From contig JAUSPT010000024.1 of the NCBI GenBank assembly GCA_030652805.1, forward strand, positions 1 through 64,000: a stretch of DNA of 64,000 bases, written 5' to 3'. The position numbers were made by a program, and so were the translations under genes. Shown here in pieces: positions 17,487-26,412 of the stretch. The first letter of the stretch is position 1, and the number at the start of each line of letters is the position of its first letter. Under the pieces are notes generated by a model, which was not told the origin of the DNA, searched no databases, and saw only the letters and a list, made by a program, of their open reading frames with translations. The stretch comes from a bacterium. GTDB lineage: Bacteria; JAHJDO01.

Positions 17487-19901
17487 CTATTCTCCCCATA
17501 CTTCCTTGATTTTATCTTTTATATTTTGTCCAAAGATCGTGATTAATTCTTTATTAGCTTCAACTGCTTTCCATTCCTTCCTGATGCGAGAAACCACTTC
17601 TTCTTGAATTTCAAGAGAAGGCAAAAAAATCTTTAGCTCTTGCACATCCTTTTGATTAATACTCGGATATGCTCCTTTTCCCATCCTATCAATCATTTGT
17701 TTTTGAAGATATTCTCCGAAAAGCTGATAATATACAAATTGGGGAACGACTTTGCTGGATGCAGTCAATACTGCAAAACCCGTCGAAGCAATTGTGCTTT
17801 TAGGGAGTTCTGACAAATAGCAGAAAGCTTTTAGGTTTGGCCTTACTGTTGAAAGAAGAACGTCTCCATTTCTAACAACTCGTCTTGCTCTACTTGGTGC
17901 ATCTATCCCTTTTATGCGATTGTTAAATGATACGATACCTGTTCCATTTTCAACAGATGTAATATCTATATAAACAAATTTATTTTCTCCGTATTTCTTT
18001 TTGGGATCAACAGTATCTGCATTTACTGCGAGCACATTCCCCAACTCCACCATCTCCCAATCAGGATCAATTTTGAAAGCAGGCTTATAATTTTCAACTA
18101 CCTGTTTTGCGCCGTCAATAATTTTTTGATAATTGTCTAATTCGGCAACAATCTGTTCCTGAACTTCAAGCGGCGGGAGAGGAATTTTAATTCTTTTTAA
18201 TTCTTTAAAATGCCGGCTATAACCTAAATTCTTTATTTTTAAATTTTCTAAAATAAAATAGAAAAATCTCGGGATATATTCATCAGTGGGTTTTAATATT
18301 TTTACTCCGTCAGCACCTAAGACAAAATCAAAGTCAATATATTTAAAACATTTTGTATGATCTCCAAAAATTACAAGAGGCTCACTAACTCTAAAGACAT
18401 CTTCTTCTCCATTCCAATATCCTGCAATAAATTTCTCGGATTGATCAACGATTGGATATTTTCCCTCATTCAGAAATTTTTCCTTTTTTATTTTTGTTGA
18501 ATACTCGATCTTCTCAATAGCATCTTCAACTTCCACAAAATCCCACTTCCCGCTATAAATAACTGCTTCACGATACCTATCTCCGCTCAAGTTATAATCT
18601 CCGCTTTCTGCGATTTTTGTTTTTCCCACTGCATAAGCGATTTTCTCATTGGGCTGAAAATTTTCAGCCCCTACAGTTTTTTGCCATCTCTGCAAAATTT
18701 CTAATGCCATCGGCAAATCATTTTCTTTTATTTCTCTTCTCTGCGCGCCTAATCCAAAGCCGTCATTGTTTATTTTTACAAACAGAATTTTATCTGTCTT
18801 TTTTGCCAGATTTTTATCCAACAACAATATTGATGTCTTAACTCCAGCATAAGGATTGAAAACCCCTGGAGGTAGAGACACAACAGCATAAAGTGAATAT
18901 TCAATGAGCATCTTGCGAAGTTTTTTATAAGCTGTCTCTGTCTTAAAAATTATACCTTCAGGGACAATAATCCCTGCGCGGCCATTAGGATTTAAATGCT
19001 CTGCAATATAATCAACAAAAAGCACCTCTGAGCGTTTTGCCTGCACGCTAAACCTCTTGTGCGGTTTGATTCCACCTTTCGGGCTCATGAACGGAGGATT
19101 TGCTAAGATAACGTCAAAGACCTCTTGCCATTTTTCTTCTGAGCTTAATGTGTCATATTCGTATATTTTGGGATTTTGGAATTTATGCAGATACATATTG
19201 GCTAGAGATAATCTCACCATATCAGGAGAAATATCATAGCCGGAGAAGTTTTCAATCAGCCTCTTTTTTTCATCAGGAGTTAAATGTACCCTGTCGTCTT
19301 TTTTGTTTTTTTCTAAAATATGTTTATATGAAGAAATTAAGAATCCGGCCGTACCACAGGCAGGGTCTAAAATAGTTTCATTCTTTTTAGGATCAACTAC
19401 TTTTACAATAAAATCTATAATATGCCTGGGTGTTCTAAACTGACCGGCATCACCCTGCGAACCCATAATAGAAAGCAGATATTCAAACGCATCGCCTAAT
19501 TTTTCGCTATGGTCATATTCAAACTCGCCAATAACTTTAAGAAAACTTTTTAAAGTTTCAGGATCACGATACGGCAAATAGGCATTCTTAAAAATATCCC
19601 GAAATAATTGCGGGATATTTGGATTATGGTTCATCCGTTGAATTGCTTCTCCATACAACCCGACAAGTTCATGACCGCTTACACGAGGGTCAAATATTTT
19701 ACTCCATGCATATTTTGCGTATTCCCCTGTGAAAAACTTGGATCTACCTCCCAATTCTTCAGCCTGCTTATCCATATCATCCATAAACTTGTAAATCAAG
19801 GCTATGGTAATCTGTTCAACCTGTGATTTCGGGTCAGGCAGCTTACCAACAAGAATATCCCTTGCTGTATCAATTCGTCTTTTTGTTCCATTAGTCAACA
19901 T
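17487..19901 (-). CDS. hsdM: Type I restriction-modification HsdM-HsdS fusion
   Basis: An 804-residue fusion. Residues 1-460 are an N6-adenine methyltransferase (HsdM): helical N-terminus, AdoMet motif DPACGTAGFL (179-188), GYDISPDMVRLSLANMYLH and catalytic NPPF (269-272). Residues about 465-804 are a specificity subunit with two target-recognition halves. Each half ends in the usual conserved helix lead-in: IKIPLPPLEVQEQIVAELD in the first and LKIFLPSLEIQEEVVSRI in the second. The fused subunit would both recognise the bipartite site and methylate it, and would assemble with the HsdR encoded just upstream. Most type I systems have separate hsdM and hsdS; fused forms exist but are a minority. 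It starts 14 bases after the hsdR stop, so the two are co-transcribed. Confidence 0.92.
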   Translation of the reverse strand: MLTNGTKRRIDTARDILVGKLPDPKSQVEQITIALIYKFMDDMDKQAEELGGRSKFFTGEYAKYAWSKIFDPRVSGHELVGLYGEAIQRMNHNPNIPQLFRDIFKNAYLPYRDPETLKSFLKVIGEFEYDHSEKLGDAFEYLLSIMGSQGDAGQFRTPRHIIDFIVKVVDPKKNETILDPACGTAGFLISSYKHILEKNKKDDRVHLTPDEKKRLIENFSGYDISPDMVRLSLANMYLHKFQNPKIYEYDTLSSEEKWQEVFDVILANPPFMSPKGGIKPHKRFSVQAKRSEVLFVDYIAEHLNPNGRAGIIVPEGIIFKTETAYKKLRKMLIEYSLYAVVSLPPGVFNPYAGVKTSILLLDKNLAKKTDKILFVKINNDGFGLGAQRREIKENDLPMALEILQRWQKTVGAENFQPNEKIAYAVGKTKIAESGDYNLSGDRYREAVIYSGKWDFVEVEDAIEKIEYSTKIKKEKFLNEGKYPIVDQSEKFIAGYWNGEEDVFRVSEPLVIFGDHTKCFKYIDFDFVLGADGVKILKPTDEYIPRFFYFILENLKIKNLGYSRHFKELKRIKIPLPPLEVQEQIVAELDNYQKIIDGAKQVVENYKPAFKIDPDWEMVELGNVLAVNADTVDPKKKYGENKFVYIDITSVENGTGIVSFNNRIKGIDAPSRARRVVRNGDVLLSTVRPNLKAFCYLSELPKSTIASTGFAVLTASSKVVPQFVYYQLFGEYLQKQMIDRMGKGAYPSINQKDVQELKIFLPSLEIQEEVVSRIRKEWKAVEANKELITIFGQNIKDKIKEVWGE

Positions 19902-19915
19902 ATCTCAATTCTCTT

Positions 19916-22441
19916 TTAAGCAACAAAAGCATTTATCGGGACATAATCTTTTATATATTCAACAACAGGGTCTCTCCATCCGTCCAGTTCTTTTAAGTCA
20001 CTCATATCAAATCTTGAATTAGTTGCAAGTCTGCTGTATTCCTGCGAGTTCAAAATTTCCCGTAATTCGGCATCTATAATATATGCTTTCATAAACTGGC
20101 GTATGATATGGATAAACTTGTTTTCAGGATGATAAATAGAAATAAATTTCCCGATTTCTTCTTCAAGTAGCTCATCTTTGCTCTTGAATTTTTTAATTCG
20201 TCCGAATATTTTTTCTAAGATTTCACGCAAACCTAATCTTCGGTCAAGTTTAACGGACTTGCGTAACTTATCAATGTTGAAATATTTTTCCGGTTTGTCA
20301 AAAACTTCTTTTTTTATGTATGCTTCAGCTTCTTCGTATTTGCCTTCGTCAATCTTGCCTTTTATATATTCATCAGCTTTAACCGTTTCCTCAAATGTTT
20401 CAAATATCTTTCTGTCAATTTTCATGCCGCCAAAGCCAATAATGGTTTCTGCAATCTCCTTTATGGGATCAGGACGGACGCTTTCGTATTCTTTCAATGG
20501 CGGAGGTGGCGGCGGAAATGGACCAGTGCCCCCTCCTGTTCCATGCGGCAATTCAATTACTTCATCATAATTAAATTTTTCTTCAAAATATTCGCAATTG
20601 GCAAAGAAATCAAAAAGTTTAAATCGTTCTTTTTTAGCTGCATATTTCTCTATCTCACCTAACTCATCTTTTTCGCTAAAGTTGAAATCAAATTTCCGAG
20701 TCCCTCTACCTTTCATTTGAATAAAATCTGTCGGCGAAAAAATAGGGCGCATTAAACATAGATTGAGAATATCTTCACAATCGTATCCTGTGGTCATCAT
20801 CCCTACGGTAACACATACGCGGGTTCTACTGGAATTATAGCCGTCCTTAAAGGCTGTGTGTCCATTAAGAATGTTATTTGAAAAATTAATTGCCATCTGT
20901 TGTGCGCCGTCAATACGCGATGTTACTTGTACCGCAAAATCAGATTTGTATTTATCGGGATATATTTTGTGCGCCAGCGCATTAAGTATCTGTGTGATTT
21001 TCGAGGCGTGATTCTGGCTTACGCAGAAGATAATACTTTTACCTATCTCTCCTGTCAGCGGATCTTTTAACGCATTTTCTAAGAATGTCTTGCATAATGT
21101 CCTGTTAGTCTTTTCAGAATAGAACTTTCTTTCAAAGTCTTTTTGGAAATATGTCTTTTCCTCTTCTTCTCCTTCTTCATTTTTCAGCAATACAGAATAA
21201 CCCATTTCTGAAAGCAATTCCGTTGTTATATCCGTCCTAGCATCAACAACAATAGGGTTTACCAGATATCCTTCCTTTACTCCATTCAGAAGAGTATATC
21301 TGAATGTTGGATTACTCGCTTCGCATCCAAAAGTTTTATAAGTATCCAATAATTGACGCCTTTCTAATTTACGAGGATCTCTTTCTGCCAATTTCTTTTC
21401 ATCAATCTTTTTCAAGTAGTCCTTTGGCGTTGCAGTAAGTCCCAATTTATATCCGGTAAAATACTCAAAGACCGCACGGCTGTTGCCCCCGATTGATCTG
21501 TGTGCCTCATCCGATATAACCAAATCAAAATCTGTCGGAGAAAACAAATCCTTATATTTATTGTCAAAAAGAAACGACTGAACTGTTGATATAACAATTT
21601 CCGCTTTTTTCCAATCGTCCTTATTTTCTTTATAAATTACCGATTTATAATCACTTTTCATATACTTAACAAAGTTCTTCCACGCTTGATCCTCTAACTC
21701 TAATCTATCAACAAGAAAAAGCACCCTTTTTGCGTTTCCTGTTCTTAAGAATAATTTAATGACGCCTGCTGCAACAAGAGTCTTTCCTGTGCCTGTTGCC
21801 ATTTCAAATAAGAATCTGCTTTTTCTTTCCTTTACTGCTTCCTGCAAAGATTTAATGGCATTTATCTGATAATCCCTCAAGAATTTAAGACTGTCATCGT
21901 TAATAAAATCTTCTCTTTTTGTCTCATTAATCCAATTGGGGTCGCTTTTATAATCCGGCTTTTGAGAAATGACGATATAATCTGACTCAATGTATTCACG
22001 AACTAAATTGTTCGGATTAGGCTTGAAAGATTTTTTATAAGTTAAAGACTCACACGTTGGGAATGCGGTTATGATATGAGGATTACCTGTTTCAATGTCC
22101 CAAAAATAATGCAGATTACCATTTGATAGAATTACAAAACGAACATTAAGATTTTTCGCATATGTACGAGCCTGTTCTTTCCCGCCTAAAGGATCTTTAT
22201 CTTCCCTTTTTGCCTCTAAAACAACAAAAGGAAATCCTTTATCATCTAAAAGAATATAATCTGCAAACCCGTTTTTTGTTTTCTCAAAATCTTCGCCAAG
22301 GTCAGTAAGCGCTTGTTCTGTGATTTTAACATTTGTCTCCAAGCAAATGTTGGCGGATCCGGTATCTGTATCAAAAAAGCGCCAGCCTGCGTCTTCAAGA
22401 TATTTGTTTATTCGTATGCGTGCTTTGGCTTCTTTCTGCAT
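19916..22441 (-). CDS. hsdR: Type I restriction endonuclease subunit R (HsdR)
   Basis: An 841-residue restriction/translocase subunit. The start at ATG 22441 lies about 20 bases after the likely transcription start of an extended -10 promoter; a TTG 27 bases upstream overlaps that promoter and is less likely. Near the N-terminus ADYILLDDKGFPFVVLEAKRE supplies the D-x-ExK nuclease core. The helicase core follows: Walker A MATGTGKTLVAAG, DEAH box (ISDEAHRSIGG), GLTATPKDYLKK and a late motif QMKGRGTRKFD. A Pro-rich linker (GPFPPPPPPLKEYE) leads to the C-terminal coupling domain (EcoEI-type). It cleaves unmethylated DNA after translocation, together with the HsdM-HsdS fusion. Confidence 0.92.
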   Translation of the reverse strand: MQKEAKARIRINKYLEDAGWRFFDTDTGSANICLETNVKITEQALTDLGEDFEKTKNGFADYILLDDKGFPFVVLEAKREDKDPLGGKEQARTYAKNLNVRFVILSNGNLHYFWDIETGNPHIITAFPTCESLTYKKSFKPNPNNLVREYIESDYIVISQKPDYKSDPNWINETKREDFINDDSLKFLRDYQINAIKSLQEAVKERKSRFLFEMATGTGKTLVAAGVIKLFLRTGNAKRVLFLVDRLELEDQAWKNFVKYMKSDYKSVIYKENKDDWKKAEIVISTVQSFLFDNKYKDLFSPTDFDLVISDEAHRSIGGNSRAVFEYFTGYKLGLTATPKDYLKKIDEKKLAERDPRKLERRQLLDTYKTFGCEASNPTFRYTLLNGVKEGYLVNPIVVDARTDITTELLSEMGYSVLLKNEEGEEEEKTYFQKDFERKFYSEKTNRTLCKTFLENALKDPLTGEIGKSIIFCVSQNHASKITQILNALAHKIYPDKYKSDFAVQVTSRIDGAQQMAINFSNNILNGHTAFKDGYNSSRTRVCVTVGMMTTGYDCEDILNLCLMRPIFSPTDFIQMKGRGTRKFDFNFSEKDELGEIEKYAAKKERFKLFDFFANCEYFEEKFNYDEVIELPHGTGGGTGPFPPPPPPLKEYESVRPDPIKEIAETIIGFGGMKIDRKIFETFEETVKADEYIKGKIDEGKYEEAEAYIKKEVFDKPEKYFNIDKLRKSVKLDRRLGLREILEKIFGRIKKFKSKDELLEEEIGKFISIYHPENKFIHIIRQFMKAYIIDAELREILNSQEYSRLATNSRFDMSDLKELDGWRDPVVEYIKDYVPINAFVA

Positions 22442-22467
22442 AGTTTTTATTCTTCTTTCAAATTCCA

Positions 22468-22476
22468 ATTATACCA
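22468..22476 (-). promoter_or_regulatory. Extended -10 promoter for hsdR
   Basis: On the minus strand the sequence reads TGGTATAAT, a perfect TGn-TATAAT extended -10 element, 26 bases before the hsdR ATG at 22441. No good -35 box is needed for this class and none is obvious. Confidence 0.5.
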
Positions 22477-22496
22477 CACCATACATAAAGCATAAA

Positions 22497-22520
22497 GGGC
22501 ACAGCACGCTGTGCCCCTAC
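22497..22520. repeat. Dispersed hairpin repeat (GGG-stem, CACG loop, CCCCTAC end)
   Basis: GGGCACAG and CTGTGCCC are perfect 8-base arms around CACG, followed by CTAC. The element at 53752 has the same loop and tail but a different, internally compensated stem. It lies between hsdR and the Gfo/Idh/MocA gene. Confidence 0.7.
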
Positions 22521-22570
22521 GAATTTTGATTTCACCGAACAATTATTGTTTGTTATTCTCCGACTATTAT

Positions 22571-23728
22571 TCATTTGTTAAAGGATTTACTGAGATCCCC
22601 GTCTATTTTCTTTGCTGTTTTTTTGGTAAATTTTGATTTTCTGATAAGCTCATTGAGCATTTTCTCGTATGCTCTGCTGTCGAGAGGCATTTCAACAGGT
22701 TTAGCAGTCATAGAAGAATAGAGTATAGCATTGCCAAGTTCCACTGAATGTATGCCTTCTTCAGCTGGAGCAATTAGTTTTTCTCCTTTAAGAATAGCAT
22801 TCACAAAATTCTGGAGTATCTCAGCATGCTGCCCACCATTGCCGTTTACAGGAATGGTAATATTCCATACATCAGGTGTTGCAAAAATCTGTTTTGAGGT
22901 CTTGATAAATTTATTTGCTGGGACTTCATTACGAGTAAAGGTTAATACATCGCCCTCAAGAACCACTTTCCCGCATTCTCCGGCAATCTCCAGACGGTTT
23001 GTTCCAGGTGCTTCACCGGTAGACGTAATAAAAACACCCGTAGCTCCGTTTTTGTATTCCATGTATGCAGTAACTTCATCTTCTACCTCAATATTATGCC
23101 TTTTCCCAATACCGCAAAAACCGTGCACTTTTTTTGGCATTCCGCACAACCACTGAAACAAGTCCAGCTGATGCGGGCACTGGTTCAGCAGCACTCCTCC
23201 TCCTTCACCCTTCCACGTTGCGCGCCAGGAGCCGGAGGCAAAGTATGCATTAGTGCGAAACCAGTTTGTGATAATCCATGTAACTCTGATAAGCGCCCCA
23301 AGCTCTCCAGAATCAATAAGCTGTTTAATTTTTTTGTAATGAGGGTCTGTACGCATATTGAACATGGCTGCAAAAACCAGTTTGTTATTCTTTTTATGCG
23401 CAGCAATAAGACGCTCGCAGTCAGCCTTGTGCACTGAAATTGGTTTCTCAACCAGAACATGGTGACCAGCATTAAGCGCGTCAATGCCAGTCGTAGTATG
23501 GAAGTAGTGCGGAGTAACGATCATCACTGCGTCAGACACTTTTCCCTTAAGAAGTTCTTTATGATCGTTAAATACCCTGCAGTTATATTTTTGCCCGGCA
23601 GCTTTAGCTCGTTCCAGATCAACATCACAGACACATGTTAATTCGGCATTTTCTGTTTTTTTAATATTATTCATATGCAGACTTGCCATACATCCAGCAC
23701 CAATCACTCCTATTCTTACGTTTTTCAT
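22571..23728 (-). CDS. Gfo/Idh/MocA family oxidoreductase
   Basis: A 385-residue enzyme. It opens with VRIGVIGAGCMASLHMNNI (Rossmann GxGxxA) and has AVMIVTPHYFHTTTGIDALN and the catalytic-Lys motif EKPISVHKADC. The second domain contains GGGVLLNQCPHQLDLFQWLCG, where the conserved His lies, and HNIEVEDEVTAYMEYKNGATGVF. It probably acts on a sugar or nucleotide sugar. Its stop is far from any downstream gene, and its start overlaps the stop of the GT9 gene by four bases, so the two are translated as a pair. That pairing suggests a role in making or modifying a sugar for surface glycan assembly. It is only a distant relative of the protein at 7499. Confidence 0.87.
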   Translation of the reverse strand: MKNVRIGVIGAGCMASLHMNNIKKTENAELTCVCDVDLERAKAAGQKYNCRVFNDHKELLKGKVSDAVMIVTPHYFHTTTGIDALNAGHHVLVEKPISVHKADCERLIAAHKKNNKLVFAAMFNMRTDPHYKKIKQLIDSGELGALIRVTWIITNWFRTNAYFASGSWRATWKGEGGGVLLNQCPHQLDLFQWLCGMPKKVHGFCGIGKRHNIEVEDEVTAYMEYKNGATGVFITSTGEAPGTNRLEIAGECGKVVLEGDVLTFTRNEVPANKFIKTSKQIFATPDVWNITIPVNGNGGQHAEILQNFVNAILKGEKLIAPAEEGIHSVELGNAILYSSMTAKPVEMPLDSRAYEKMLNELIRKSKFTKKTAKKIDGDLSKSFNK

Positions 23729-24810
23729 ACATCCCCCTTCGTTATTTCTTGTAGTTTATTGTAAACCGCTTTGCATACTTCCTCAACAGTTATTGCATCC
23801 ATACAATAGTGTTTATCCTGCTTGCAAACAGGTTTCTTGCAGCCCAGACAAAAGGCGTCTTCTTTCTGTATGACTATATGCTCCTCTCCGTATGGCCGCC
23901 ATATTCTGGGATCACCCGGTCCAAATAAGGCAATAACAGGTGTGTTAACTGCAGAAGCTATATGAGTTGCGCAGGTGTCAACACTTACAAGCAGATCTGC
24001 CCTTCTCAGAACCTCTGCATATTGACCAAGGTTCATTCCGCAATTTGAGGCTATCGGCTTAGCGTGCATATTGTTCTCTATTTCTTTTATTAAATCAGCA
24101 TCATCAGGTCCTCCTGATATGCAGACTTTTGCTTTAAGTTTTTCTATTATAAAATCCCCAACTTGCGCAAATCTATCTGCTTGCCACTGATAAGATGTAT
24201 TGCTTCCGGGATGTATGCATACAAGAGTATCTGTTTGCGCTACATTGTGCTCTTTTAGAAAACTTTCACACCTTTTTTGACTTTCATGTGATTCTCTAAT
24301 ATAGGGGCGCTGCTCTTTAAGAGGGAATCCTGCCTTTTCTATGAGTTTTAACCAGCTATCTACTTCATGAGATACTTTTATTGAGTCCGAGTATTCCCAC
24401 ATAGGTTTATTCCAGTAAAGAGGCGCTTTTACCTTGTCTGTCAATAAGAATCCTCTGCAGCGATAGTTATAGCCTATACGCCTCTTTGAATTAGCCCAAA
24501 ATGCTATAAGATTGCTGGTAAGCCTTGTATCCAGAACTATTGCAAGGTCATAGATATGAGCAGGTAAAGTCTTAGAAAACTTCCATATTAGAAATGGATT
24601 TCTCCCATTTTTTTTACAGTCAAAATAAACAATATTATCAGCAAGCTCCTGATCTTCAACAATTGATTTGAGATTAGGGGAAACAGCCAAAGTTATATGC
24701 GCCTCAGGTAAATTTTCCCTAACTGCTCTTATTGCAGGGAATGTTACAACTGTATCCCCTATGCGCAAGAGGTCCACTATTAAAACATTCTTAAACTCTG
24801 AGATATCCAT
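23725..24810 (-). CDS. Glycosyltransferase family 9 (heptosyltransferase-like)
   Basis: Start at ATG 24810 (MDISEFKNVLIVDLLRIGDTVVTFPAIRAV) gives a normal GT9 N-terminus. A longer frame begins at 24855; neither start has a strong ribosome-binding site. The family signature is clear: DLLRIGDTVVTFPAI with the catalytic Asp, CIHPGSNTSYQW, and ADLLVSVDTCATHIASAV followed by ALFGPGDPRIWRP. The C-terminal cysteine cluster CLGCKKPVCKQDKHYCMDAI is common in this family. GT9 enzymes add heptose or related sugars to lipopolysaccharide core, so this supports a diderm envelope. It is translationally coupled to the oxidoreductase downstream. Confidence 0.88.
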   Translation of the reverse strand: MDISEFKNVLIVDLLRIGDTVVTFPAIRAVRENLPEAHITLAVSPNLKSIVEDQELADNIVYFDCKKNGRNPFLIWKFSKTLPAHIYDLAIVLDTRLTSNLIAFWANSKRRIGYNYRCRGFLLTDKVKAPLYWNKPMWEYSDSIKVSHEVDSWLKLIEKAGFPLKEQRPYIRESHESQKRCESFLKEHNVAQTDTLVCIHPGSNTSYQWQADRFAQVGDFIIEKLKAKVCISGGPDDADLIKEIENNMHAKPIASNCGMNLGQYAEVLRRADLLVSVDTCATHIASAVNTPVIALFGPGDPRIWRPYGEEHIVIQKEDAFCLGCKKPVCKQDKHYCMDAITVEEVCKAVYNKLQEITKGDV

Positions 24811-24878
24811 AATTAATTTATAATAGCAAATATTCCACAAGATATCCATTGTCATGATAGTAGCTTTTTGATATAAGA

Positions 24879-24925
24879 AGTTACTCTAATAAGACGGGTA
24901 ACTGACCAGAATTAGATGTATCTAA
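24879..24925. promoter_or_regulatory. Inverted repeats between GT9 gene and uxaE (candidate operators)
   Basis: AGTTAC (24879-24884) is inverted as GTAACT (24898-24903), and TTAGAT-GT-ATCTAA (24912-24925) is a perfect 14-base palindrome. Both are in the divergent gap upstream of uxaE. A palindrome of this size is typical of a GntR- or LacI-type operator; no such regulator is encoded nearby. Confidence 0.35.
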
Positions 24926-24996
24926 AAATAGTCTCGACCAATTTAAGATATATAGTAAGCTAGAAGATGAACACCTAAAATTAAGGAGTTGCTTAA

Positions 24997-26412
24997 ATGA
25001 AATCTCTTATTGCAGAAGGTTATAAGATTTACCACGAATCTAAGATAGAGAAAGATGGGAAAATCTATTTTCTCGTCAGTAAAGATATCAAGAAATATCT
25101 GATTTCAAATGATACGAAATTTGAGAAGTCTGTAGAAAAGGTATCTACATATAGTGTCTATGAAAAAACTCACCTCAATGCTCTTAGATTATGCAATTTA
25201 TTTAAACATCTAAAACCCGCTGCTTGCGGAATTAAAAGAAGTTTTGGTTTTGGAGACAGATTGGGATTAGCTACTCCGGGCCATATTAAGACCATTAAAG
25301 GCAGGGATATATTTCCGATTCTTTCCCAGCAGTCTATACGAGAAATGGAACGCACAGGTCGCAGTATGGAAATTGTCTTGGATGATGCTATGTGGGGAGT
25401 TTTTCAGGAAGGATACAGGAAAGGCTATGGAGCAGATATTGACCATGTCAAAGAGCAGGATGATGTTATTAAAGCATGTGAACATGGTTATACTATGTAC
25501 ACCATAGACCCTTCAGATTATATTAATGACAACGTAAAGGATATGTCTCATGAGGAACTTACATCAACGTATGAAAGCATTCCAAACACAGACTTCTACG
25601 AAAAGCTTTATTTAGGAAAGAACTATAAAATAGGTGCAAACACATACAAGATGACCAAGACTGAGCTGATGAATATTATTTCTGTCTATGCCAAGGCATT
25701 AGAGCATATTGTGAATTGTTATAATATTGTAAAAGAGAGGATTTTAAACGGTTTTGATTTTGAGGCATCAGTAGATGAAACTGACACTCCGACCACTCTT
25801 TTGGCTCACATATTTATTGTAGAGGAACTCAGGCGAAACGGAGTCAATTTTACAAGTCTTGCCTTAAGGTTTATCGGGGAATTTGAAAAAGGGATTGATT
25901 ATATTGGTGACATAGAGATATTTAAAAAAGATTTCTTAGCTCATGCTGATATATGCCGTCACTTTGGCAGATATAAGTTAAGCATTCATAGCGGCAGTGA
26001 TAAATTTTCCATTTATCCGACAATCGCAGAATCTACTGAAGGAGTATTTCACATCAAGACAGCCGGAACAAACTGGCTGGAGGCAGTCCGTCTTATCAGT
26101 CATAAGAACCCTGCTCTATACCGGCGCATGCACCAGATCGCACTTAGTAATTTTGAAAAAGATCGTAAATCTTATCATGTTACCACTGATCTATCCAGAA
26201 TTCCCGCGCTTAGTAAACTCTCCGATGAGGAGCTTCCCGGGCTTCTTAATGAAAATAATTCCAGGCAGCTTCTGCATATTACATACGGGAGCATCTTGAA
26301 AGATATGAAAGAGGAGATCTATAAGACCTTAAATATTTACGAGAATGAGCATTATGAGATGCTTGAAACCCACTTAGGTAAACATCTGGATTATGCAACG
26401 AGCAGCTTCTGA
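24997..26412 (+). CDS. uxaE: Tagaturonate epimerase-like protein (UxaE family)
   Basis: A 471-residue protein matching the family first known as the Thermotoga hypothetical TM0440 type and later assigned as tagaturonate/fructuronate epimerase (UxaE). That enzyme converts D-tagaturonate to D-fructuronate in galacturonate breakdown. Recognisable segments are KRSFGFGDRLGLATPGHIK, DDAMWGVFQEGYRKGYGADID, a long helical middle, and SIHSGSDKFSIYPTIAEST, where metal-binding His/Glu residues are likely. SD AAGGAG precedes the ATG. No other uronate genes are beside it, so it could act on another uronate. Its last 22 bases overlap the end of the convergent glycosyltransferase gene. Confidence 0.8.
   Translation: MKSLIAEGYKIYHESKIEKDGKIYFLVSKDIKKYLISNDTKFEKSVEKVSTYSVYEKTHLNALRLCNLFKHLKPAACGIKRSFGFGDRLGLATPGHIKTIKGRDIFPILSQQSIREMERTGRSMEIVLDDAMWGVFQEGYRKGYGADIDHVKEQDDVIKACEHGYTMYTIDPSDYINDNVKDMSHEELTSTYESIPNTDFYEKLYLGKNYKIGANTYKMTKTELMNIISVYAKALEHIVNCYNIVKERILNGFDFEASVDETDTPTTLLAHIFIVEELRRNGVNFTSLALRFIGEFEKGIDYIGDIEIFKKDFLAHADICRHFGRYKLSIHSGSDKFSIYPTIAESTEGVFHIKTAGTNWLEAVRLISHKNPALYRRMHQIALSNFEKDRKSYHVTTDLSRIPALSKLSDEELPGLLNENNSRQLLHITYGSILKDMKEEIYKTLNIYENEHYEMLETHLGKHLDYATSSF

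Noticed and set aside
20178-20570. 130-codon plus-strand frame opposite hsdR
   Set aside because: Antisense shadow of the Pro-rich and helical part of hsdR; no ribosome-binding site or family features.
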